Below, one piece after another: positions 47,519 through 57,339 of a stretch of DNA of 64,000 nt (positions are counted from its first letter, which is position 1; the number at the start of each line of letters is the position of its first letter). Below the pieces are notes generated by a model that was not told the origin of the DNA, did no database searches, and saw only the letters and a program-made list of their open reading frames with translations. The stretch comes from Polytrichum commune (Eukaryota > Streptophyta > Polytrichopsida > Polytrichales > Polytrichaceae): positions 20,584,001 to 20,648,000 of the forward strand of contig OX485809.1 in the NCBI GenBank assembly GCA_950295325.1, given 5' to 3'. A program made the position numbers and the translations under genes.

Positions 47519-47926
47519 CATAACATTATTCAGCCATGTGGGTCGGTTCCATGACCTTGGAATATGTCAATTATATTTCACCGGGTCCCTCGAACAAAGT
47601 GGGAATATTCACTTCTCCTGTTCACGCGTCCGAGCTCCATTTGGAAGTTTGGGTGGAGTCATACTCTCCCAACGCTATGTGCGAGCATCACTATTCATCC
47701 CGGTGTTATTCCCTCGAAGGACTCTTCATGGCAGCACTATCATTGGAAATGCTAACACTGGTCACAATATCCTTACTATTCGACCGGGCACTATTCGTTA
47801 TTCGTACCAGCGTCAGTTCCTTCCTATATTCTAAGTTTTTTTTAACATGAGGGTAAGGTAGCGGAGGCCAATGTTGGATGCCAAATTTAGAATGGGAACA
47901 TGACCATGTTGCCCAATAATGTTATG
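47519..47926 (+). mobile_element. CATAACATTA-ended MITE, copy 3 (largest)
   Basis: This 408-bp element starts CATAACATTATTCAGCCATG and ends with CAATAATGTTATG. It is flanked by TA on both sides. The end similarity continues inward past 30 bp with gaps (CATGTGGGTCGGTTCC against CATGGTCATGTTCCC). Overlapping frames of up to 132 codons cross its left boundary and show no known motif. Confidence 0.7.
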
Positions 47927-47951
47927 TAGGTGTCTCGTCTCATAGGTAAGT

Positions 47952-48170
47952 AACTTAACCCCTAAAGGACGAAACAAAATCTTCTCAAAATCACCTAAAG
48001 CATTTCAATATTAATTTAGATGTTTGTAAATGAAAATCGGCACCTTTTATGATAGATCTAACTGTACGGATGAAAGCTTTGTAGAGCTAGGATTCCTCAC
48101 ACAAATTTTGAGCCATCCACATGTTTAAAATCATAAGATTATAGCATGAACGTGTATGATAGTATTGTTG
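47952..48170 (+). repeat. Dispersed repeat X, copy 3
   Basis: AACCCCTAAAGGACGAAACA, TCACCTAAAG, ACTGTACGGATGAAAGCTTT and AGCCATCCACATG are in the shared order. Nearly complete. Confidence 0.6.
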
Positions 48171-48224
48171 AGCGACGCTGACTACGCTGACATAAACATG
48201 TGCCTTGGTCTTTTAGGGTTAGGG

Positions 48225-48365
48225 CGCATGCTTAATCCCTAAAAGGCCAAAGCAAACTATTCCCCAAATTGCCTAGAACAATTCACTCTTCTTCAATAAT
48301 TCACTGAGGAAAGTTGGCACCTCTTACAATAGATATGAGCATACGGATGAACTGGTTGAGTTTGA
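48225..48365 (+). repeat. Dispersed repeat X, copy 4 (truncated)
   Basis: TTAATCCCTAAAAGGCCAAA, AATTGCCTAGAACAATTCA and GAGCATACGGATGAA match the family. It is cut off at the LTR fragment that begins at 48366. Confidence 0.55.
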
Positions 48366-48535
48366 GGAATAACTGTTTGAAGTTCAAGAGTCCAGGACAA
48401 TTACTGATCGTTTTAGAGGAATATATAGAACGTGCCTCAAATTCATAGAGAAAAACCAAATGATCACAACATGTAACCGGTTGGACTTGGGAGCACTAGG
48501 ATATTGACCGTTTATGCCCAAAAATCCCCCCTGAC
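48366..48535 (-). repeat. Copia-like LTR fragment 5
   Basis: The minus strand reads CAGGGGGGATTTTTGGGCAT, then CAATATCCTAGTGCTCCCAA and CCAACCGGTTACATGTTGTG, ending in a TTCCTCAAACTCAACCAGTT block. It is shortened relative to the piece at 14583. Confidence 0.55.
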
Positions 48536-48539
48536 AGTG

Positions 48540-50690
48540 GAGTGATCTTTAGAATTATTCGCTTTTTTTTCCCCGGAATATATTAGCAGGTACAATGATC
48601 TTACTTTAGGTTTGAAAAGTTTGTCATTGGAAGGCTCACCAAATGACTTTTCAGCTTTGATACCCCCAATGCTTGCTGTTCGTCTGAAATCGTGTCTCCC
48701 GGAGCATGATTCCTGCATATCATGTGGAAGTGTCTTAACTCCAGGCTAGGTGGTGAAAATTATGCAGTTTTGTCTGGTTTTGGTTTAGGGTTTAGTTACT
48801 CAAGACCAAGGTGTTACTAGCCAATGCAACTTATAGTAGGATTATAGTAGAGGCACTTATTCCCCATCAGCAATTTATAGTGTGTACCGGACTTTCGATC
48901 AAGTTGGGATTGAATTTTGATGAGGTTGGAATCAGTAGTGTCATGACACATATTCTAGTTTTGAGTGCTACAATGAAGAGGAATGAGCGATTATGGCAGA
49001 TTCTAGACGTTGGTAATAAGTGCGAGTCAACTTGCGGCTTCAAAAAATTCAAGGTTACTTCAATTTAAGGAATTGAATTATCCAAAAAAAAAATTGCGGT
49101 TCTTTTGATTTCTTTCTTCCTACGCAGGAAAAAATTGCACCACCTTATAACTTCTCCAAATCTAGCGCAAAATCTCCTAAATGATTGGTTGTGGGTGCCT
49201 CTACTCTAGGTCCCTAATGCCTTGCATGTTGCTTCCTGCCACTGTTTTAGGGTCGGTTTCAGGGGTTTAAGGGACTACCCGTTGCAAGAAAACGGTAAAA
49301 ATAACCAGTTTTGACGTATATTTATGGGGGATCGAATAATAAAAGACAATTATGGAAGCTATTATTGACAAACATTTTTTGACTTACCAATCTAATTTAT
49401 ACGGTGGATGGAACATGGAGCTTCACAAAACATCCCTTGACACACATGTAAACACCCTAAACCCTTCACATACCCAATTTGTACACACGCAACAATAACT
49501 GCACCTTCATCGCAATTGTCGTTGTCTTGGCACATGCAATGTTGCAAGACTTGAAGGCTTCAAGATTGACTCCAATGTCAAGTGTCTTCTCCACATACTA
49601 GTCAAAGCTTTGCCAAGGCCGATTTGGAATTGAAGGTGTGACAAAGTCTATGTTGGTATGCCTCTTTCTCTTATCATGTTTGTAGATAGGATTTTGGATT
49701 GGGTTCCGTTGAACAAAACTACACAAGGAAGACTAAAGAAGTGTCAAGTTGAACTCTAAGTGTCATTTATTAGGTTAATTGATGAATCACAATGACTTTA
49801 GAATGAGATTTGGGTACTGAACCTAGGCAAGACTTTGTGTCATGTGGGTTTTTAGAGAATGATGAGATTAAGGAGTGGATTATGAGGGTCACTTAGTGTA
49901 GTACATGTAGATGCGCGGTCTCTCCCTTATAGCCAGCCACATGCCAATAGTAACGACTCGCTATACCATTGAATTTCAATGCGGGGACACATAACTCATC
50001 AGTAGTCTTTTTGAGTAGCAAGTTACCACATGCAATCATGGCCAAGGGCATCCCAATATGAAGAATAGTCTCTCCTTAATTAATTGATAATTCAATGGAT
50101 CAAGAAATATTGTAGTAACAACCGTGCGGGTTATGGCATTCATTGATTTATCTGATTTTTAATGAGGCAATGTGACCATTGTACTTACTTGGACCAAGTG
50201 AAGGACAAAATCCTGCAAGTTTCTAGAATCATAGGCCATAACAAGTTAGTTCTACCCTAACTTATGTATAACATAATGTGAAGGATATAAAAACCACAAT
50301 CATGTGCAAAAATGGTAGTTGAATATATTGGATATTGCATAGAATTATACGTTGTACTCCACATTTTTTTTTATTGTGTTCATAGCCTTATTTCAAGTTA
50401 TTTCTTTAATTGTAGAGTCCCACTAGAAAGATAAAGATATTTTAACAATGATATTTTGTTTTCTTCTAAAAATCAATAAGAATGATGTGAACAACAATAA
50501 CAGCAATAGCAACAACACAAAAAGTCATTTCTCTTGTATCCAAAGCCTTGTGGGAGCTTTGATGATTAAGGGTTAAGAGAGTTTCTATCTCTTCTAAGAT
50601 TAGCATAATATCTTCATACCTAGTCCTTCTTAAACCCCCCCCCCCCAACCTTCCCCACTAACTATAACAACAATTAACCTCTCCTAACCT
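48540..50690. other. Intergenic, no supported gene
   Basis: No gene recognised. The plus frame 48811-49068 (85 codons, containing ILVLSATMKRNERLWQILDV) has a protein-like composition but no family assignment. A C12 run at 50635-50646 marks the approach to the LINE fragment. Confidence 0.4.
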
Positions 50691-51349
50691 CCATCTTTCT
50701 CCTTCCCAAACACCAAAAATCACAATCACACACACATTTTCCTACAAAAATACCCCAACTCCTTTATCACAACAAGTACAACGTACCCCACCCTAGACCT
50801 CACTCAACCACATGCACAATTTTATCAAAACACCCAAATCTTGGGGGGGGGGGGGAAACAAACACTACCTCCACCCCCATCCTCTACACTTGTACCCCCC
50901 CCCCCCACTTCCATCACAAATCACCAACATACACCTACTACAATAACCCCTTCCCAATTATATTATACTAACATATCATTCACACACCCCAATAATGAAG
51001 AAAACAGTAACATAGCTCGTGCAACTTTTTAACCCACTACAACATTAAACAGTGGGCAAACTCCCTAGCTACCCAAACATACCCCACACATAATTATACA
51101 CACTACTCCTAGCAATAAAACACACCAAGAATCTCAATACATAAGCTTATATATTCACGGATAGCCTTAATAACACATACCTCCTCCTCAACCACGTTAG
51201 AGCCCCTTCATCCCAATGTAACCACCCAAGAAGATTACTAATAATGCATATAATAGTCTCTATCAAAACGTCCAAACACAATATAAAAATCCGTAAAGTT
51301 AAGGTACATAGAAATTTTATAAGCAATGATGAAGCAAACAAACTTGACC

Positions 51350-51382
<33 letters not shown>

Positions 51383-51671
51383 GGACCACATATACTAGAA
51401 ATCCCCTTCTACCTCATAGGTCACAAAACACCCTTTTGGCCCTCCATCCCACCAACATCCAACTAACATGATGGTCCCATAAGAAACTTGAAAACCCACT
51501 TTGACAAAGAATTCAAAGCGCACTCATATCACTAGCGTCCAACACCATCCCATATTCTAACAAATGGCTCACCGACAAGGACCTACACCCAAAAGGATCA
51601 AACCTCTTTTGGGACTCTAATTGGATAACATACATGCAACTCTCACATGTGCAACTACCATAAAAAAAACA

Positions 51672-51990
51672 TGTACTCAAACACGACATCATACCGCTAT
51701 GCAACCCCTGCAAGCTAAGAGAAAATGTCACGTGTCTACACCTCCTATCATGTTGCTTAAACATAAATCACCTTAGATCCAACTGCCATAATAAAACCAC
51801 ACACACACTCGTCAACGCACTTAAAGCACACCCTGCCACACGTTGCTTCACAGTAATCAATGCAGGCATCCTCAATGACCAATCCCCGGACAACACCATC
51901 CCCTCATGGCTCATCCCATGTACATGCTATCTACCACGATGCACATGCCTGCAAGACTATATTTGGATACCCTATGCATAATAGGAGCCC
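51672..51990 (+). pseudogene. LINE-C Cys/His-rich (zinc-finger-like) segment
   Basis: One open frame reads HDIIPLCNPCKLRENVTCLH and LLSCCLNINHLRSNCHNKTT, then CFTVINAGILNDQSPDNTIP, SWLIPCTC and PRCTC. The paired CNPC, CLH...CC and CTC...CTC suggest a metal-binding module typical of the region after RNase H in LINE ORF2. The frame runs into a stop; the continuation is one frame away, beginning within 51906-52346, so a single frameshift separates it from the C-terminal domain. Confidence 0.75.
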
Positions 51991-52346
51991 CACCAAATGC
52001 TAAACCCCCGTTCAAACCAAGCACACACCTCAAAATACAAATTAAAGTATTCACATACTGCAACGATAGATTCCTAAAAGCATCCACAACCCATAAACTC
52101 CATAAATATGCCATACTACAACCCCTGCTCATACAACAAGGACACAATGTCTTCCCTCCCCTCATTATCAAGGCAGGCATACAAATACACACACCAACCA
52201 TCAAACACTTAACTAACCTTAAGATACCAGTATACAAAATTCATAAATTAATGGAGACCTCACAAATTGCTATCAAATACCTAACACACATCATACTAAA
52301 CAAACCTAAACTAGAAAAGAAACAAGTGCCGGTACTACTAGACTAA
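51906..52346 (+). pseudogene. LINE-C ORF2 C-terminal domain
   Basis: The longest uninterrupted LINE piece here, 146 codons, with genuine homology beginning at about ARLYLDTLCIIGAPPNAKPP (residue ~16). It contains FTYCNDRFLKASTTHKLHKY, FPPLIIKAGIQIHTPTIKHL and IAIKYLTHIILNKPKLEKKQ before VPVLLD and stop. Equivalent peptides occur in LINE-A at 24053-24330. The minus-strand frame 52237-51911 is its shadow. The domain's role is unknown to me. Confidence 0.75.
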
Positions 52347-52631
52347 ATATCAAACTAACCCTCAGTCCACTTGCTACAAATAGGAATTAAGCCTCCCTTG
52401 CGTCCCATGATCACATGACCATGGATTGGGGAATGGTGAACGGTCATCGCATGTGGTAGATAATACCAACGTTCCTTTCATTTTGTTTATTTTATCATCA
52501 TACTTATATAACTACCTAGTTAGGAAGATCGCACATGTGCTCTTTGAAAATTTAACATAAATCAACATTTTGTGACCTTGATATCTTTCTATCATTCTTA
52601 TAGCATAACCCTCAGGCTTAACTTTGCACAT

Positions 52632-52900
52632 CATAAGATGCTAAACCTCGTGGAATAAGTGTAGTAGGCTTGTCTACTTTCCTATGTGATTATGATCAAG
52701 TCCAATGTATGCACTCTCATCATAACATTATTCATATCTATAATAATGTTTTGTGGGACTGAACACATAACATTATTATGGATCTGGCTAATGTTATGAT
52801 GTATTGTTTCTTAGCTATTTTTTATGAAATATATATGTGACCACTTTTATGTATGTCGATGGTTATAAAAAGGGGTGTTACCTAGTGACGTGGAAATAAT
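52632..52900 (+). repeat. Dispersed repeat Y, copy 1, with MITE insertion
   Basis: AAGATGCTAAACCTCGTGGA, GTCTACTTTCCTATGTGATT and AAAAAGGGGTGTTACCTAGT are in the same order as in 54360-54720 and 54728-54930. The MITE at 52721-52798 interrupts it at a point where copy 3 is uninterrupted. Confidence 0.65.
52721..52798 (+). mobile_element. CATAACATTA-ended MITE, copy 4 (short)
   Basis: A 78-bp block from CATAACATTATTCATATC to GGCTAATGTTATG, flanked by AT on both sides. The uninterrupted repeats read CTCCCATGCAATG at this spot, consistent with a 2-bp duplication. An extra internal CATAACATTATTA (52765) suggests a rearranged or nested copy. Confidence 0.6.
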
Positions 52901-53600
52901 TATTGTATCCTAGTCTATCTTCTTGTGTGTTTATGACTAATGTTGGTTTGATATTGCCCCTTTTTTAAAATAATATTTGGATATGTATAATGAGGATTTC
53001 ATATATTTTAATACTAGTAGATTTTTTAACATATTAGAGTTATCCGTAAAGTCCTTCAAAGAGGGATCAATCCTTGGATTTCGTCCTGCTTTCGACAACA
53101 TGACTATTCTTGGCACTCTCTGACATCATGTCTTGAGGTCTGTTTCCGATGCTAGTATCAAAGATTGGAACTTTGAGTCCTGTTTTGCATGCTATATTTA
53201 GATTTCTTAATTATAGGGTTCCAAGTGAGTTTCGGCGAAGGGCGGAGACTTCGCTGAACTTCGGAGTAACCAGGCTCTTCAACTTCCGACTTCGGCACTT
53301 CAACCCAGGCAACTTCGGCATTTCAACTTCACTCGAAATTGAGGTATTTTTGTCACAACCTGAGAAAGTGTAGATCGCTGATCATGGTTTCTCGCATTCA
53401 ACGAAAATGATCGGGATCTCACTTCAGCCCGAGAAACTTTACGATAGGAGTTTATCAAACATGAAAAGTTGAAGCCATGAAGATTAAGCCTGGAAGCCAC
53501 TTGTGCCGAAAATGTCACAGCAATCAGGGTCGGCACCACAACGAACTCATTTGCTTAGCAACCGCAACGGCTACTTTTTCCACTGTGACATTCACAAACA
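52901..53600. other. No supported gene
   Basis: AT-rich up to 53040, then GC-balanced with repeated CTTCGGC motifs (53230-53330). Short frames only. Confidence 0.35.
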
Positions 53601-53603
53601 ACC

Positions 53604-53834
53604 CATTCATATCAATGAACGGGGAGAACAGATCGCTAGTTACAGATGAACCGGTTGAGTTAGAGAAAGTACCCGTTGAAGTTCAAGACTCCAGTGGAAA
53701 TTGCTGATCGTTTTAGAGGAAGCTATGGAATTCACCTAAAATTAATGAAGAAGGACGAAGATAACAACATGTAACCGGTTGGACTTGGGAAATCTAGGAT
53801 TTTGACCGATTATGCCCAAAAAATCTCCCCGGGC
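53604..53834 (-). repeat. Copia-like LTR fragment 6
   Basis: The minus strand reads CCGGGGAGATTTTTTGGGCA, then CAAAATCCTAGATTTCCCAA, CCAACCGGTTACATGTTG, CTAACTCAACCGGTTCATC and GTTCTCCCCGTTCATTGATA. It faces LTR fragment 7 head-to-head, ~340 bp away. Confidence 0.55.
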
Positions 53835-54174
53835 ACTGACTCACTCGCCAGTGCAATCTACACCCGATCATCTACATTCTCCGAAAACTGCTTGAATTTT
53901 AAAAGAAAACTCTGCAAATTACACACGCAGGCTTCTAGGCTTCCTAAATTACACACTGAATTCGGATTCACTTAGTTCTCTTCGCTCTTGCATCTGCCAT
54001 TCAATCTGCTAATCCTGCCCCCACTGCGACAGGCTTGGGGTGGCAAGTCGGTGGGCCACCTAGCCTATTTCCTGGCATCTTCAAAACTGGCCAACTTTTT
54101 GGTAATTATACCAAAAGCAGGTATAGGCTGCGATAAGACGGTTTCATTTGCTTCACTTTGCGAAGAACTCTAAT

Positions 54175-54365
54175 CCGTCAAAATCCTAGCGTTTCCAAGT
54201 CCAACCGGTTACATGTCGTGATCTTTTGGTTTGTCTTAATTAATGTGGGGTGTATTCCCTAGATTCCTCTGAAGTGATGGTAGTTCTCCTGAAGTCCTGA
54301 TTTTGAACTGGCAATTATTTCTCAAACTCCACTGGCTCATCTGTTCTCCCCATTCATTCACTGGA
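54175..54365 (+). repeat. Copia-like LTR fragment 7
   Basis: CGTCAAAATCCTAGCGTTTC, CCAAGTCCAACCGGTTACAT, TGTGGGGTGTATTCCCTAGA and CTGTTCTCCCCATTCATTCA follow the family order. The first ~25 bases and the purine tract are missing. Confidence 0.55.
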
Positions 54366-54720
54366 AGTAACCGTAAGTTAGTAAGCTCATCCATCTTTCC
54401 TGTGTGGTTATGACTCAGGTTCAATCTACGCATTCCCATGCATTGTTTCTAGATTTCTTTTTAAAATATACATGTCACCACATAACATTATTAAGCAATG
54501 TGCGCTCGTTCATGTGGGTTCTATGAATATAATCATGGGATGTCTCAACCTAGTGTAGACTCAAACTTAATATGAGTCTCCTTATACTAGATTGAGGCAT
54601 CTCATGATGACATTTTCAACACCCACATGAATGGATGCGCACTCCTTAATAATGTTATGCATTTTTATGTATTTCAGTGGTTACAGAAAGGGGTGTTACC
54701 TAGTGAGGTTCATTGATGTG
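54360..54720 (+). repeat. Dispersed repeat Y, copy 2, with MITE insertion
   Basis: GGAAGTAACCGTAAGTTAGT, GTGTGGTTATGACTCAGGTT and AAAGGGGTGTTACCTAGTGA match copies 1 and 3. It is split by the MITE at 54481-54659. Confidence 0.65.
54481..54659 (+). mobile_element. CATAACATTA-ended MITE, copy 5
   Basis: This 179-bp element has the best-kept ends: CATAACATTATTAAGCAATG left and the complement of CATAACATTATTAAGGAGTG right, continuing to CATGTGGGT on both sides, about 40 bp. It is flanked by CA on both sides. The sister repeats give the empty site (CCACCATGTTC and GACCACTTTTATG), which fixes the insertion ends. Confidence 0.8.
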
Positions 54721-54727
54721 TGGACAT

Positions 54728-54930
54728 CATAAGATGCTAATAAACGTACTGGAAGTAAGCCGTATGTTAGGACACTCGTCTACCTTCCTAGGTGGTTATG
54801 ACTCGGATTCAATTCACACACTCCCATGCAATGTTTCCAGATTTTTTTTTCAAGTAAACATGCCACCATGTTCTAAATGTCAGTGCATATAAAAAGGGGT
54901 GTTACCCAGTGACGTTCATTGATGTGTGTA
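54728..54930 (+). repeat. Dispersed repeat Y, copy 3 (uninterrupted)
   Basis: Contains GGAAGTAAGCCGTATGTTAG, TAGGTGGTTATGACTCGGAT and AAAAAGGGGTGTTACCCAGT with no insertion at either MITE site, so it serves as the empty-site reference. Confidence 0.65.
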
Positions 54931-55454
54931 AAATTTAGCATATCAAAGTACTTCTCCGCCCCCCTCGCATTATGAAAGGGAAAGTAGGCCTCTGATGCAG
55001 CAGGGACATGAGTGGCCTTGCCCTTCGTAACTTATGCAATAACTGAGAACGAGAAGGACTGCCCTCACTCGACTCGACTCAATAGTGTATAACGTAAGCT
55101 GAGGCAAGAAAGGCAAGAAAGGCCTCCTTGTCGGCTAACAGAACTCGACCACTCTTCCCAATCGACATGAATGATGGATGCTTCAGATGCGGTGCAGAAA
55201 GTGGTTTCTTCTCTCCTTTACAATTACGATGTGTGGGAAAAAGGCTTCATTCAATGAGGCTACACTGTTGGTGGTGGTGAGTGTCACATACACTATTTGC
55301 AAAGGGACTAAATCTAGATGCCTAGAGGTCTCAAGGTGTCACCACTGCTAATTGCCAAATATGATTTCATTCATCAACATAAGTAATTTTTTCGAGTGAA
55401 GTTATTTTTTTCCAGCATTACGACATTTAGAGTAGCACATTGGGATCTTTTAGA

Positions 55455-55600
55455 TGGTAATCTTGTGTGTTAGTATGCAAGGGGGAGATATTTTTGAGCA
55501 TACCTATGGCAAGTGTCATGTGCTTACATTTTAGTATGCAAGAGGAAGATATTTTTGAGCATAGTAATGGCAAGTGTCATTTATGTACACTTTAGTCAAC
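55455..55600 (+). repeat. ~64-bp tandem duplication with purine tract
   Basis: TTAGTATGCAAGGGGGAGAT and TTAGTATGCAAGAGGAAGAT each lead into ATTTTTGAGCATA, ATGGCAAGTGTCAT and a TTACA/GTACA end. The purine tract followed by TTTTTGAGCAT resembles the junction of the Copia-like LTR pieces and may be another, diverged LTR start. Confidence 0.55.
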
Positions 55601-56270
55601 TTGTAGACCAAACACTACATTCGGTAACTTGAGACTTCTTGAGCATTTTGAGACATGTACAAATATAAGAAGATAGGGAAAATCCAAAAATATTGGGATT
55701 GGTGTGTGAAACTCAAACATGCGCACATTTATGAGTGTTCGTTACATTAATACATGCACAAACGAAGGGCACAACTCAAATAAGAACTCAAATAAAGATG
55801 GTTCTGGTAGGATAATCAAAACATGAGACAAAATTGGAGGAAAAAGGAGATGTTCATATTATAAGAAATAGAAAATACAAGGTATGGTCAACCTAGGAAG
55901 TGCACTTAGTGTTAAGAGTTAGGTATAACATGTGTGCGTCACTTCCGAATCAATGCCCATATATACAATTTTTTTAATTAATTTTGTTTTATACATACAT
56001 ATGTATAACAAAAAAGAAACCAACGTATGTATGCGTGTTCAAAGTAAATTAAAAAGGCAAAAGCCTAACATATGTATACAATGAAAAACATGGTCTAAAA
56101 AATAAGCACAATTTTTTTTCACTTTAAAAGTACTTATTTATCATTGATAAAATCATTAAACAACTTTTCATCCATAGGATGTAACTAATACAAGTTTTTT
56201 CTACTATAAAAGTTACTGTAGCTAGTGCAATAATAGTTTCTAAGTCTACCATGATATGATTTGTCAAGTC
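55601..56270. other. Intergenic, AT-rich, no supported gene
   Basis: No gene or element end recognised. Confidence 0.4.
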
Positions 56271-56279
56271 ATAAGTGCA

Positions 56280-57128
56280 TAGTGATTCATGATCTTTTGG
56301 TACCAACACAATCCAATCTCCATATGAGATGGTTGATCCAGCAAATCAATTGGTGTTCTACATTCAACCCACCTATTAGCAAATTTTCTACGCATTTTAT
56401 AAACCCTTCCTAAATACCAAGTTTTAGTGGTCAATGTTTTTGATTTGCTTGGCCTTCCTCTTTTTTATTTTTTCAATTGTTGGCTCAGTGACAAAAGCCA
56501 CGGCACAATTACATCCCAATCTCAAACTGAATTCATTATCACCAACTTTTGATATTTTCTTCTTAGGCTTGGTATATAACGTACCAAGCTTAATTCTAGT
56601 TGGGCTATCCTTGGACAATGTGGGGTTGCCATTTAATTGACTAACCAAGGTACTTTCAAAGATCTTGGAACCATCAACAACAACAAATGGCACCACATAA
56701 TGCTCCAAAGGAATTTCTTCATGCTCATCAATCATACTATCCAATACATGTCTTAATTCATATTGCAAAATGTATGCATTAGTACTTGGTTCGTCATGGT
56801 AGTCAACATTCTCTGGTGGACAATTTGAACTTGAACTAGTTGCATCGTTTTGGGCTAAATCAAAATGATCAATGGTATGATGAAAATCACAAGTGTCCTC
56901 TCCCATGTCCTTATACAATTGAGTTTCCATTTTCCTCTTATGCACCCAAGGAGCTATCCGCCAACATCTAGGTTCAAATTCAGTTGGTCTCATACCTAGA
57001 GTTGCACATGTAGCTTGAGCTTCAGCAAAGCCTCCATGTAAGGACTTCAATGAAGAGGCCAAAGAGTTACTTCTTACTATCATGTTATAAGGGAATGGCC
57101 TTATATGTAAATTTACAATTCTTATCAC
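56280..57128 (-). CDS. Uncharacterised mobile-element-like protein, 234-residue frame
   Basis: The longest open frame in the window (57128-56424, minus). It contains GFAEAQATCATLGMRPTEFE and PRCWRIAPWVHKRKME (residues ~33-66), an S/N-rich linker (~95-110), YELRHVLDSMIDEHEEIPLE and HYVVPFVVVDGSKIFESTLV continuing to SQLNGNPTLSKD (~122-175), then GDNEFSLRLGCNCAVAF (~198-214) and a lysine-rich end. A shift by one frame continues past the stop with TTKTWYLGRVYKMRRKFANR and WVECRTPIDLLDQP (to about 56280), so the real protein was longer. A related fragment on the plus strand at 59190-59420 keeps LKLKCDCAVSFVSQQ and a matching LGRVYRTHCKIGNRW segment, so this is a repeated family, probably carried by a mobile element. 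No catalytic motif is recognised; the Cys pair near residues 207-209 is conserved between the two copies. Stop and frameshift at the C-terminus suggest a pseudogene. Confidence 0.55.
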
Positions 57129-57339
57129 ATAAAAAATGGGCTATGTATATTTACAAAATTGACCAAAGTAATTCCCTAAGCTCATGTATATTTTGTAAGC
57201 CTACCCCACAATTAATACCCCTTTTGTTCACTCACGTGATTCCATACATGATATTGTAGTGCACCCCCCGAGAGTGTGTGCAAGCAGAGGAAGACATGTG
57301 CGTGGAGTAGATTATTACCCAGAACGTGGGTGAGCAGAT

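Larger units (their letters stand above)
50690..52346 (+). mobile_element. LINE-C: 3' fragment, plus strand
   Basis: A third copy of the LINE family, with coding strand plus. It starts in proline-rich pre-RNase H sequence containing G13 (50843-50855) and C12 (50895-50906) runs. It continues with a decayed RNase H start (YYTNISFTHP, about 50965), a segment with KGSNLFWDSNWITYMQLSHV (about 51590-51650), a Cys/His segment and the C-terminal domain ending at the stop at 52344-52346. An AC run (51352-51381) lies inside. The 5' boundary is uncertain. Confidence 0.8.

Noticed and set aside
47436-47834. 132-codon plus frame as a gene
   Set aside because: It crosses the left boundary of a MITE (47519) and overlaps other frames of similar length; no motif is recognisable.
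57255-57265. CACCCCCCGAG as the right end of the poly-G MITE
   Set aside because: The sequence before it does not match the MITE body and no left end or duplication was found.
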